Assembly: GCA_028023455.1 (NCBI GenBank)
Contig: JAQFVV010006509.1
Coordinates: forward strand, 931,529 to 995,528
Direction of reading: 5' to 3'
DNA: 64,000 nucleotides
Source: Epiperipatus broadwayi
Lineage: Eukaryota; Onychophora; Udeonychophora; Euonychophora; Peripatidae
Under the pieces are notes generated by a model. It had not been told where the DNA came from and searched no databases. It saw only the letters and a list, made by a program, of their open reading frames with translations. Both the position numbers and the translations under genes were made by a program. Shown one piece after another: positions 25,150-37,889 of this stretch; the stretch's first letter is position 1, and each line of letters starts with the position of its first letter.

Positions 25150-26260
25150 AGGACTACTTTGTTGAGTCAGGTTTTTGATACAGTGCATTATTGTCAAAAC
25201 ATGACTATAATAAGCATTTGCAAATACATTAGCATCCACATGCATATATATATATATATAAATATACACCAAACTAGTCACTGATTATCTTAGATATATG
25301 CATATTTGAAATTGATATGACAGAATTATACTATTTATTATTTAATGTTTGTAAATTCTCTTAGTGTTAGGATTTATATGCATCCATATTCAGAAACTCC
25401 CAATTCAATATTAAATGGCAGCTTTTAAAGTTATTTTGTTCAGAAATTCAAATATTTATAAGTTTGAAAATGATACAAAAAATAATTTAGAGTATTATAA
25501 AAAGATTTCATTAAAGTCCATTATTCCAAGATAATGCTCAATAAACAAATAAGAAAATTTAATAGTAGATATAATTTTGATAAAATAACTAACAATCATG
25601 GATCAATATATTTTAAATTTTTAATATACATAAAAATAATATTGATTAGGCACAAAAACATTAATGTTGCTTTTAGATGCCTTATTGCTAAATAGGTTTA
25701 TTAACAATTCTAAAGACAGGATTAAAAATAATGATAAGCATCAATTGGTATACATCCTGATTGTCAATTTTGCAATGCCAGATATTATGGAGAGACACAT
25801 GCAAATGTAAAATCTACAATCACTCAGCATGCTTATCTATATAACAGAAGTAAATGCAATAAAGGTAACAGCTCTGTGTTTGTAAATGTTGAGGAAAAAC
25901 TGTTCATTTCTTTAAATTTATGTATGCTAAAATTATTTGTTTAGAAAGTAATAATAAAAACACAAAGTAAAAAAAGCTTAGCATATAATTAATTCTAACA
26001 ACACTACAAATATAAGTGTCAATAGCATTCTCTTAACAAACACTGACCATTTAATCTAATGATATAACTCACTGCTAAGTCAATATACACATGCAAATAT
26101 TCAAATATCTATGATAATCAGTGACTAGTTTGGAATATGTTTATACACATGTGGATATGCTGATGTATTTTGCTAACATTCATATTCATTGTAGTCTTGC
26201 TTTGACAAAAAATGCTATTTCAAAAGCCTGGCTCAGCAAATTAACATTTATCTAAGATAT
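25150..26260. mobile_element. Foldback element of about 1.1 kb with long inverted repeats
   Basis: The reverse complement of about 26000-26245 aligns with about 25155-25400. Shared blocks read inward: TTTGTTGAGTCAGG/TTTGCTGAGCCAGG, TTGTCAAAACATGAC/TTGTCAAAGCAAGAC, CCAAACTAGTCACTGATTAT (identical), and GTTAGGATTTATATGC/GTTAGAATTAATTATATGC. The arms are a few hundred bp each and the middle is non-coding. No transposase is visible, so it is either a non-autonomous DNA transposon or an inverted duplication. The outer boundaries are approximate. Confidence 0.65.
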
Positions 26261-26720
26261 TATCATAATAATTGACAATTATCTAAATATTTCTTACATA
26301 TTATCTAATATATATATATAACATATTTGTGTTAGATGCACAATCTAGTATAGTGAGCATGCTGAAACGTTTCCAATTGTGTTTCATTTTATTGATCAAG
26401 ACTGAAATATTATATATAACAGTTAAAATAACATAGTATTTATTATATATTTATATATAATAAATACAGTGTAAATAGATGGTTATTGTATTCTTTATCA
26501 ATATTTAGGAATGAATGAGTATTGTTTATTAATGATTTGGGGAAAATACTGAGCTGTCAACACAGCAATAGAGATTCAAGCATTTGATACAAATAGATAT
26601 TCTGATAAGTGAAGGCTTTTCCTAAAATGCATGCTTAATGAGAATGAGTGCTTTTAGTTTCTGAGCTGGCAAATGATTATGATATGGGATGTTGAGATGA
26701 TGGATAGATTATAAAAACCA

Positions 26721-26936
<216 letters not shown>

Positions 26937-27039
26937 TGACAAACAAATAAAGAGGCAAATAGATAAATATATAGATAGATAGACAGAGAGATAGAAAGAC
27001 AGATAGACAGATAAATAGATAGATAGACAGATAGTTAGT

Positions 27040-30000
27040 TGTATTCTTGCACAATCTTGAATAGGAACTCATATTGTATGTTTGAAATACTAATTTATGG
27101 ACTATTAATTTTTGTGGATAAAAATATGTTTTATTGCAAAATTTTTACTAGGTTCCTTACTTGTCCAAATCATCAAATATAAAACATATTTGACATCTTA
27201 TTTGCCAAAAACATGCAATATCAAATAACAAGCTTAAATAAAATGTTAACAAAATGGGATATGTAAAAAAATTAACTATCAAAGAATTCTTGACCTATAA
27301 TCTATGTGTAACTAATAAGTGATTGAAAATATTAATATAAATAAACTTATGTATTAATTCAATAGCACTTAGATCTAGCTTAAATCTAGAAATTTTCAAA
27401 AATTAAGAGAGTAGATAATAGGGGGCATCTAAATAAGTGAGTTTATTATTATAAAAAAGTATTTAGAGGAACAACTATGATGTAGGGTTTAAATTTTTCA
27501 TTGTCTGACAAAATTTTAAATGGTTCATGATTATAATTTACTACTTTCTCTTACAGAATAAATAACACAAAACACATATTAATGTAAAGCAACACTTAAA
27601 TATTAATTTCTTAATAATGTTCATAATTATTAAAAATAAAACAGATGTTTTGTTGTTCAAAACAAAAAGAAATTTTCATTATGAATATCATTCATTGAAA
27701 ATATTACTGTTAGTGATTATATTTAACTTAGTAAAATAGTATTAATATATTAAATGCATATTTTGGATTAAATTTAATTAGTTTATAAAGTTTTTACTAA
27801 GTACCATATTAAGGTTTTTAAAGTTTAACATTAAAACTTTTAATTTTTGACCATCCATGATTTAGTCATTAAAACATTTTTTTACCCATTTATTAACTAA
27901 ACTATATATAAGGTTTATATTTTCAATTAGTTTTTGCCTCTCTTTGAATTCATCACTATGTTGTTTTGTATGTTAGAGCTGACATATTGATCTTCAGTTG
28001 CAAATGAGTCTACTGTAAAATTATCATTATCATCAATGGAAAAAAAAATAATTTTTCCATATATTAATTTTATTTTTTGAAGTGTAGTTTAATTTTTTGT
28101 TTGTTTTTGTTTAAGATATGTTAAATTTGGTTAATTATTGCATTTTTTGCCATGATATTATTTTCATTACCTTTATGCTGATTTTATTGGATTTATTATG
28201 AGCCACAACCCAAAACTAAAATAGATTATTTGACAACCAGGCATATTTAATTCAATTTGGGCACAATAATTTATTTAGGATAGGAATGTTTTAGCTTATG
28301 TCAGATATATCTATACTTTTTCCAGAAAAACATTTGAGTCTGAATTCATATCTAAATATGAGATAGAATTGATCCTTCTGATTTTAATGTTTGTAAATAT
28401 GAGTTTAAAATCTTCATTGGTCTCAAAGATCTGAGCTTTTTTTATGCAATTTTCTACCTTTGATAAACTTGTACAACATAATTAGAGATTTTTAAAAAAA
28501 AACAAAAAAACAACAGACAAAACAAAATAGTTAATCAAAGTCAGCAATCTAATAAAATCGATTCCAATATTTAGATGTATGGACATTGTACTCAAATAAA
28601 CATACATTTATTTTCTGGATGAACAGAATGAGATAAGAAACTATAGATATTTTTTTGTTGTATTTTGGAAGATTTTATTCATTACTTATTAGTTTGACAG
28701 AAGTATTAAAAAAAGCTTCTGATTGTTAACTCCATTAACTAAACTCACTTGGAACTTATTTAGTGGAAGACATGTTGATTTCATTTTTAATCTGAAGTGA
28801 AATTTTTTATTATTATTTTTTTATTTAAACTTTTAATATTAATTATTATTTGGATAATAATGTATTCATTAAATCTTTTTTATTGAGTAATTTGCTATTT
28901 TTAAAAAGTTGTGATTTTTTTATGTCAGTATTGTAAAAATAATTGATTAATATTTCTTTGAGGTGAATAAAAGCATCTGAAAAAAATAAATGATTCCCAA
29001 AATGCATTTCAAACTAAGCAAAACAATTTCTGTTGGCCTAGATCACATCTCTTATTTATGTTTTATTATTTATTTACTATTTGTCAATATCAAATTTTAC
29101 AAATTGATTTACAAGTGTCAAATTGTAAAGTTTATATCTCTGCTAGGAAAGATAATCTCTTACCTAGGTAAAATTATTATGTATTTATCTAAAATAAATG
29201 GTATTCAACTTATGAGTGCAGAAACTTAGACAGTGTAAATTATAATCATTTACAATTTTAGAAGACCTATTTTTCTTAATAGAAAATATTTATTAATTAC
29301 AATATAACTTTCTTGGAATATTTGTTTCAGAAATATTATTTCATTATTTTGTTTATCACATTATACATCTTTTCCGAAATATTTTAAGAGAGGCAATTTA
29401 TATATATATAAATTAAAATTTCTTGTCCATTTTTAGATAAGTAGATTGTGTGAACAAAATTTTTGTTTAAAAAATCTTGTAGTTGATGTAGTTTTGTGAT
29501 ATTTTTCTTTAACATATTTTAATATAGCAAATAGAGATAATATTTTCTATAACCACAGTGTGTACAACCAGTAAAAAAGCTATATCCTAGGATCTATGTG
29601 TGATTTTTAAAGTTAGAAATTTGTATCTTGATACAATATTGTGCTTATTATTAGTTTTTAAAAGATAAAAACTATTTTTAGCATATTATATATTAGCAAT
29701 TAAGAATTTACACTATATGTGAGTATAGATTAGCTTACAAAGTTTAACAATAAATAGCTATTAGGTACCAAATACATTTAGATTAGCTAACAAAGTGGGA
29801 TTTATACTTTTAGACAAACTAACAAAATTTGTTAATTAAAAGACATATATATATATATGGAGAAATCATGCAAAGAAATGTTCCAGTTACATATTTACAT
29901 GTCTGTGGGATAGTAATTTCTCTCTTCCAATATAGTTTTTTTTGTTGCCCTTACACCTTTCATGGATATTCTTCAAATTAAAAAAAAAATCATGAAATTC

Positions 30001-31340
30001 AATAATAATCAGAGATAGATCATTTTGAGATAACTATATATTAATAAAATTATTATGGTTTATTATTAGAGTGAAAACATTCATGGATACTTTATATTAT
30101 GGGTGAATGAAATTATAACACAATATAGTTTTATTTAATCACAATATTTCATGTCAATAACAAATATATAAGCAATAACTTGTTTCTGAGTGCCATTCTC
30201 ATTTACACATTTATTTTTATCATAATTATGGTTGAACTTGTAAACTTTAATAGTTATTTCCGAAATTTAGAATAACAATGAAAATATATAAAACGTAATG
30301 AATTTAATACTTCAATTAATCATGAGATCATTACTTGTTATCATTTTTTTTAATAAATCACAAAAAATATTTCGCTTAGTCTCTGCATTTAATACGTTAC
30401 AAAGGAGCAGGTGTTTTACTTCTCAATGACCAGGCTTATATTTCTGAGGAATCTAAAGCACTAAAAAAAGCAATAACTTTAGTATGTAAAGAGTATGATG
30501 GAATATTAGTTTTCATCCTTTTTTTACTTTATTGTACATACTTATTTTTTGTTCATTTCTAAAATATATAAATATTACTTTATATATAAATGCAATTAGT
30601 AAAATTATTATAGATAATCCATAAAGTTTTTCATGATATCCAGTGACAGCTCGGAAATCATCATGGGGTGCTATAGACACAAACTGAATTTGATCTAAAA
30701 TAGCTTAATTAATGCTTGAATTAACATTTTAAATTTATTTATCTATCTATCTAGATATGTTTTATTTTTTCTACATCTTTATCAAGTAAAATATCACTTA
30801 AACAGCTACAAAATATTTTACTATATTAACTACATCAATTTAATTAATAACCGAATAAACTAATTATTACTTTGCAAATATTTTTATTTATTATCATGAC
30901 CATGCATGAAATGTATATCCACACAAGTCTGATGATAACAAATGTATAGATAAAATAATAATCATTATTTACAAATTTATAAATACTGAATTCATAATTG
31001 TTAAAATGATTTTTTAATGGTATCTAGTATTTTTTTTTGCCTTGCCAGGGTATAATATTTTTATATATTATTAAACAATAAGCATTAATTAATTAATTTT
31101 TTTTTATCATATTCAGAATCTGGAACTAATGTTTTAGCCAGATGAACATCAAACTGTTTTTTTAGGTTAAAACAATTCTTCATCAATTTAGATAGCCATC
31201 AAAGAGACCATAAATAGATAAATAACTAAAGTATAAAAATCATAAATTAATCTGGTATGTTAGATGAAATTAGATATTCTGATTATAAAAGCAAAATATG
31301 TAAAATTGTAATGTCATGTGATGCTCATTATCATTGAGGA
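27040..31340. other. AT-rich intergenic stretch
   Basis: About 4.3 kb with no recognisable gene or transposon domain. A 79-codon frame at 28990-29229 (with an internal GKIISYLGKIIMYL duplication) has no recognisable family and AT-driven composition, so I do not call it. Confidence 0.5.
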
Positions 31341-31435
31341 AGAACTTTTATCATCATTAAACTGATGGGAGACTTAATTTAGAAGCAACAGAAAAGCTAG
31401 TTATAATAGTATAGTTTAATTTAAACACATGTTTT

Positions 31436-31913
31436 GTAATGTTTATTATCATAACTCAACAATGTTTTATTGAATACTGAGGATACTCTCAAACCAAATC
31501 ACAAGATAGAAACTTTTCAAAAGATAAGAGTAGCCACCTTATCTTTTGAACTTAAATATAGTTATGTAGACCAATCTAAAGCAATTTAGTTTGAGTGAAT
31601 GAAGACATTTCTTTATTCACTTTACATCTACTAATCTTTTTCTATATATAAACCTTCATGAAATTTTTCAATTTAATATGTGTTAATATTATGAACATTA
31701 ATATATAGAAAGAGGTTAATGGATGTATAATGAATAAAGAAACATCTTCATGCTCTCACTCTAAGATGCTTTAGATTGACCTTTATAACTAAATTTAAGT
31801 TTAAAGATATGACAGCCATTCTTACGTTTTCAAAAGTCTCTGTCTTGTGCTTTAGTTTGAGAGTATCCTTAGCACTCAACGAGATATTGTTGATCTATTA
31901 TAACAAACATTAC
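31436..31913. mobile_element. Foldback element with arms of about 210 bp
   Basis: The left arm 31436-31649 and the reverse complement of 31701-31913 align along their length. Shared blocks include GGATACTCTCAAAC (identical), TCAATCTAAAGCA/CCAATCTAAAGCA, and TTTCTTTATTCA. The spacer is about 50 bp. Weaker inverted similarity seems to continue outward to about 31345 and 32100. It has no coding capacity. This looks like an old non-autonomous foldback DNA element or an inverted duplication. Confidence 0.7.
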
Positions 31914-32391
31914 CTTGCATGTGCTTATGGTTTAAAACTCTTCTAATTAAATTACATATTATCTCAGCACTATGGTTTATAAACAAAAACCTATAACTAT
32001 TTACAACTATTAATGATTTGGCCAGTATTTAAACTAGTAAAATGATTAGCTTTTTGATACTTAGCATCAATTTTTTAACTCCCTGCCATTAATATCATCT
32101 TGATTAAAAAGAAAAGTACTGCCACAAAATTAAAATTTCATACTTAAGTTTAATATTCTAATCTTTTCATCAGCAAATATATTTTTTCTATATTGATTGA
32201 TTTAATGATTTTACTTTTAGGAGATATTAAATCAGATAGTTTAGTTTGTCTCAATTCACTTCTTAAATGACCTTTATTGATTTAAGTTTAGAAAATAATC
32301 ATTGCCCTCCATAGATATGTAAATAAATAATCAAACAAAGTATTATTGCATTACAAACTTTATTAAATGAAGATTCTTTTAAATAATTTCT

Positions 32392-32869
32392 TATAAAATA
32401 ATAATAAATAAATATGCTACATACGTATAAATAAGTGAAGTTTTTAATAAAATTTTATGGCTTTATATCTGAGCCAATTTCAGGGCAATCTTTAAAACCC
32501 CATAATCATAGTTATTTAATATATAATGGATGATAAATAATGTTAAAAAATGCGTGTAAATGTTCTATATAAAACATTTATATATTCAAATAATTAAATA
32601 TTCCATGCTTTGGAAAGAGTAAAGCAAGCTTCTCTTTTGTTAATGGTATTGTTATTATTGGTATTATATATGCCTCTTTTACTTTTCTTTTAATATCATT
32701 TCTTTCTGAACAAATAATGAACGCTATTTATCAACCATTATATATTAAATAGCTATAATTATGGGATTTTAAAGATTGCCCCCAAAGCCGATCAGCTATA
32801 AAGCTATAAAATTTTATTAAAAATTTCATTTATTTATATATATGTAGCGTATTTATTTATTATTTTATA
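32392..32869. mobile_element. Foldback element with arms of about 150 bp
   Basis: The left arm 32392-32543 and the reverse complement of 32718-32869 align. Shared blocks include TTTTTAATAAAATTTTAT, GGGCAATCTTTAAAA, and TATTTAATATATAATGG. The spacer is about 175 bp. It is similar in layout to the element 500 bp upstream but shares no sequence with it that I can see. Confidence 0.7.
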
Positions 32870-35100
32870 ATTTTAAAATGATGTATACATATTATTATAA
32901 CTTTTTATAACAATTCTATCTAATAGATCTGCAGTGATATTACACATAGCAAATTCACTTTATATTGAATTAAATATTTTATTAATCCTTTGAAGCATGC
33001 ATATATGAATATAAAGAACATTTGTAAATAATTCAATTTTACTTTATCTATAGTTGCATTATTTAATTAGTTTTTTATTATTGCCATTATTAATATAATA
33101 CATAATTATATTTAACATTACTAACATTGTCATAAAATAATTTTGTTTATATGCATTTCATTTCACTTGTATTCACAACATTTAAACATGTGTCCAATTA
33201 CATACTGGTTTAAACCACCAAATGGTTACAGAAGCTAAATTCATGAATAAATTGGAAGCAGAATGATCATAAATTTATTAATTTTGACATTAAAAAAATA
33301 TAAAATGACATATTGTAATGATCACTACAGATTGAATTATTTTTTATATAATAAAGTTTAATATTTTAAATAAAATTATTTTGATATAAATACTCAAAAA
33401 ATTATTTATTAATCTAAAATATGTATTAATATTTTACAATTTTGTTGTCAAAGAGATCAAAAATTGTTATTATGGGAAGTTACTACTAGCATTTCAATGG
33501 TATAAATCTATTACTCTTGATTATCTATTATATTGACTCAGTAAATATAGAATTATTATTATCTTGAATTAAAATCAAAAATTTATTATTAATTAAAGCA
33601 ATTAACAGTTATGTAGTAAAATAATTACAATTCATTTAGATTTGAAAGTTATTAATTTTATGACAAAAATGTAATCTTTTTTAAAAATAAATAAGAACTA
33701 AATAAAAATGGTGTTTTACAAAATAAAGTGTTGCTTTTCTAAAATAATACTAGATTATGGCTTTTATTTATTTTATTAAAGGCATAGTTGTGCAAATGTG
33801 TTGAATAATAAAAATAATTTTTAATAAACAATGAAATCAAACGTATAAATATTAGCAAAAAAGGTCTAATAAATTTGAATAAGAATTTTCAAAAATAGAT
33901 TTTTAAACTGACTTAAATTATTATTCAATTTATATGATTGACCAGATGTTACTTCAGAAAGAAAACAAGAGTTTGTCAGTTATATATACAACAACTAGAG
34001 AAGAATTTGAAATTGTCAGAGAACTTTTAGATTTACAGAATAAGTATTAAGAAGAATTGGATATTAAAGGATTCAGTCTCTGAATGTGAATGAGCCAGTT
34101 AAGACTCAAATGGGTCATATTGATATTATTATTATTATTACAGTATATATGACATAATATTAAGTTAAATATCAGTAAATTAAGATAGAAATGATCTTAG
34201 AGTGTATAGAAAATACACCTTATCTATGATTAAGTTTGAATACTGAAATATGTATATATATTAGTTTGCATTAATAACTATTTCTATGATTACTTCCGCT
34301 ACTTATTTATTTATCCTATATTTAATTCACCTCTACATGCACATTAAAGTTGGTTTTGTTTTCCATCATTTTGGAAATGAAGACATAATAAGTTACTTGG
34401 AAGATCAATTGACTGCCGAGGTTAAGCATAACATTGACTTTCAGTCAACGAGATTGCCCTAGATTTTTTTTTCTTTTTTAACTTTGTTCATCTAAAAGTT
34501 AATCCGTGAACCTTTGTTTTAAAGAATGCCATTTTGCTATTTAGAGAATATTATTTAAATAGAAGAGTTTTTCATTTCAATTACTTTTTAAGTTATTCCA
34601 ATTTAATCTAAAATATTTTTTTTGAATTTACAATTGAAATAAGTTTATTTTAAAATATACATATGATAGTAGATTATAATGTTAATTAGATTACATTTAT
34701 GAAAATAATAAAAATTAATATATATTAAAGAAATATTTGCAATAAATAAAATACAAAAAATGAATATAATTGGAAGAATAGAAATTTAAATTAATTTTTA
34801 ATTGTCTTGACAAAAAAGTGAGATTTTACATTTAAATATATTTAATTTTTTTAATTAACAATATTTCAATTAAAATCAAACTATTATGAATATATATTTT
34901 AAATAATAAAGACTATTAATAGTAAAATAAAAATGTACGTATGATATTAAAATTTTAACTACATCTAAATTCCAAGTATATGAATTATGCTTGTATTTAA
35001 ATATTATAAGTATTAACAGTTATTTTGATATAAAATAAAAAATAAAATATGTAATGTAAATATATAAATGTGTAAGAAAAAAAAGAAGTCCTGCAGAAAA
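32870..35100. other. AT-rich intergenic stretch
   Basis: No gene recognised. Around 33985-34060 the translation gives TTTREEFEIVRELLDLQNKY, which reads like protein but is short and matches no family I know. Confidence 0.45.
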
Positions 35101-35289
35101 CCGTAATATTACTTGAACAACATTCTACAAGTTTTCAGGTTCGAACTCCATAAAACAGTTGAAAATTAATACACTTTAGACAAAAAGGTATATAAAACAG
35201 GATTCAACAACTTAAAACATTTTTCTATGACAACTTCAAATTAGAAAGAGACACTTTTAATAAATAGATAATTTTTTACAGGTTTGACC

Positions 35290-35390
35290 AAATAATACAG
35301 CAACTGCCCAGTCAGCTGATCAAGTGGTTGGCTAGCCTAATTTCTTTGGTATACAAAGCTTCAAATCCCAGTAAAACTGCTTACTAAAGC
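35290..35390 (+). mobile_element. Possible tRNA-derived SINE head
   Basis: GCTTCAAATCCC (about 35358-35369) fits an RNA polymerase III B box. CAGCTGATCAAGTGGTTGG (35313-35331) could be a diverged A box about 45 bp upstream. The composition changes abruptly here from AT-rich to C-rich, T-poor DNA. The A box is weak, so this is tentative. Confidence 0.35.
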
Positions 35391-35399
35391 CAACTTACA

Positions 35400-37860
35400 A
35401 ATCACTGATTGCAGAATTAAAGCAACCACACTCAACAATACCTCCCTCCCATTCAGAAAAACCTAACCAAAATAACACCAGAGAGCTAGTCCTAAGAATA
35501 CATAAAAATCCAAGACCCTCTCCCCATGCATTTGAATGATAATGAACTAGAAGTCATCAATGATTGATTTAACTATAGCATTCAGAGGGGATTATTTACA
35601 TCTTTTAGAAGAATTTTCGCCATTAAATAATATTATCCGCTACAGACTCCAACATATTTTTATATAAATTTTCCAGATATGTTATATAAAGCTTTAACTC
35701 TACATGATATGTGGGACACTGTTCTGCAGATTGCAGAACACCCCCAAGATATTTCATACTTGAATTTTTCAATCCACTCCAAAGTTGAAGGTTTAAAACT
35801 GACAACAGAAGTCTGGGTAATTATATGCTAGTAACTATCAACCAAGGTCACCAAAACTATATAACCCAGGTACTCAAGAACACATACCTTTGTTACAACA
35901 TCCAAATTTTCAAAGGATGAAGGAGCCATTGGGCATGTTTATGAAATTTGAAGCTATATATCTCAAAGATGCACCTACACCCATTTATACCAATAGATAT
36001 AAATACAAATTAAAATTACAGAGCCAAATTTGACCATGACACCATTCCAATGCAACTTATGAATCAGGAGGCCTCATTCTGCTCTATATAAGAAACTTAA
36101 AACCAAGATGTTAATCATGTGGACAGCATGGCCACCTCTCTATACACTGCATTGCCAATAAAGTACCATAGCTCAAACAAACATCAGGTAAGATTACCCA
36201 GGCCACCAAGAAAGTAACATAAATACACAGCCAATTACCACTTATCTAGGCACACTAAGTTAAACTAAGAGTCTTCTCTTGCAAAAGATCTCAAGTCTAA
36301 CCACCCAGTGAAATATACACACATTATGGATTTCCACAGACTATAAAATCAAACAGCATGGATGCTCTTGTTGTAGACTCAAATCAGATGGCACCACATC
36401 AGGCATATGAGTTACCTAACACAACACACACCTCAATTGTTATATCTGATTCTGCAATAGAGTCAAAACAAAATACTATCAATCTACCAGATCAGTAAAA
36501 CTGCTCACAAATAACCATGAATAAAACATCAGCCCATATCATTAAAGCACTAACTCCATGCCTTTAACCCACAGAACTGATTCTCACAGAGACCAAAAAA
36601 GCATCTGGCTGCCTAAAAGTAACTGACAATCAAAGAAAGTCAAAATGGAGGAGACTGCTATTCTAGATCTAATGGTCAGTCCTTCACTAGAAAACCCCAT
36701 ACCAATGAACTTATTTTACAATAAAACCATTGACTTAGGCCTATTAACCCAAAATAGATATGCTCAAGACATCAATTCATGACTGATATCTCACCAGAAT
36801 ATATTACACTCAGATGGATGAAGGCCTACCTCCTATCCAGTCATATTGACACACCAAATAATAGTCTGTTAGATCTGTCTACCTGCCAAATTTAGAATTT
36901 TTAACACACACAGATCCTATAATCAACTCATATCACAAGATACAATACTGATCTCAACAACAATGACAACCACAAAACTACACATGGTCCCAAACTTAGC
37001 ACTCAACCCATCTCTATTAAACAAATCCTCTGCTTCACTATTGCATAACCACATTTTAACAAGCTACAACAGTTAAAAGCCAGGAATGCCAAAATTACAT
37101 TTTTGACATTTTTGACCAAACGCTTGGTCATTTATAATGTCACCAAAAATCTATAACAAAACACTAAATTGACAGTCATTACATAGTGACTATCACTGAC
37201 AACTCTGTCTATTAGATGTGTCTCATATCAAAACAAATATGTGACTCATATTAAAACAAATGCCAACCAAACCAACTCCAATACACACCCTGTAGACTTT
37301 ACACCTACCAACCAGTTTACACCCACAAAAATCAATAGGGTTGAACAACAAGGGAGCCAAAAATGAACTCTAAGTACATCCAAATAACTTAGACAACCAA
37401 GACCTCCACAACAAGACTTAATAATATGACATAGAACTCTGTCCTGAAGAAATCAAATCATTTGTAAAAACACTAAGGTCAATAAATGCAAACTCCATCT
37501 GGTCCAAGATCAAACCAATTGTAATTTCCACATATAAAAATATAAAATATAATGTATAAATACAATGATCTAATGTAACCCTACCCTATATGATCTCAAG
37601 CTAAAATTAAATATAATTAAAAGGTAACCAAAATAATTAAAAACATGTTAATCCAATAGTAAAATAACTTATGTACAAATTACACTAGATGACTCAATTT
37701 GGGCCCAATTACAATGTAAATATTTATGACTTTATATATATATATATTGTATCCATGATTCTTTTTCTATATATATATATATTGTATCCATGATTCTTTT
37801 TCTACATGATGTAACCTTTAAGTTCTAATAAAATTCTTTTTGAAACAATAATAATAATAA
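35400..37860 (+). mobile_element. Degraded LINE (second family), copy ending in an (AAT)n tail
   Basis: The + strand is A- and C-rich and T-poor, as in the clearly LINE-derived DNA that follows. Short open stretches read like LINE protein (for example ELILTETKKASG near 36575, compatible with an endonuclease motif). The 3' end is recognisable: GTAACC, then CTAATAAAATTC, then (AAT)nGATAATGATGAT at 37843-37872. That is the same architecture as the next two copies. No RT motif is secure here, so the class is inferred from strand composition and tail. Confidence 0.45.
37734..37803 (+). repeat. Tandem duplication with (TA)n edges
   Basis: Two copies of a unit of about 35 bp, TATATATATATTGT followed by ATCCATGATTCTTTTTCT, lie head to tail in the LINE 3' UTR. 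Confidence 0.9.
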
Positions 37861-37889
37861 TGATAATGATGATAGTCATAAAAATAATT

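Noticed and set aside
28990-29229. 79-codon frame with a small internal duplication
   Set aside because: No recognisable motif, Ile/Lys/Leu-rich as expected from AT-rich DNA.
33950-34065. Possible host exon (TTTREEFEIVRELL)
   Set aside because: About 25 residues only, no splice context or family recognised.
35138-35149. GGTTCGAACTCC as a tRNA B box
   Set aside because: No A box at suitable distance upstream.
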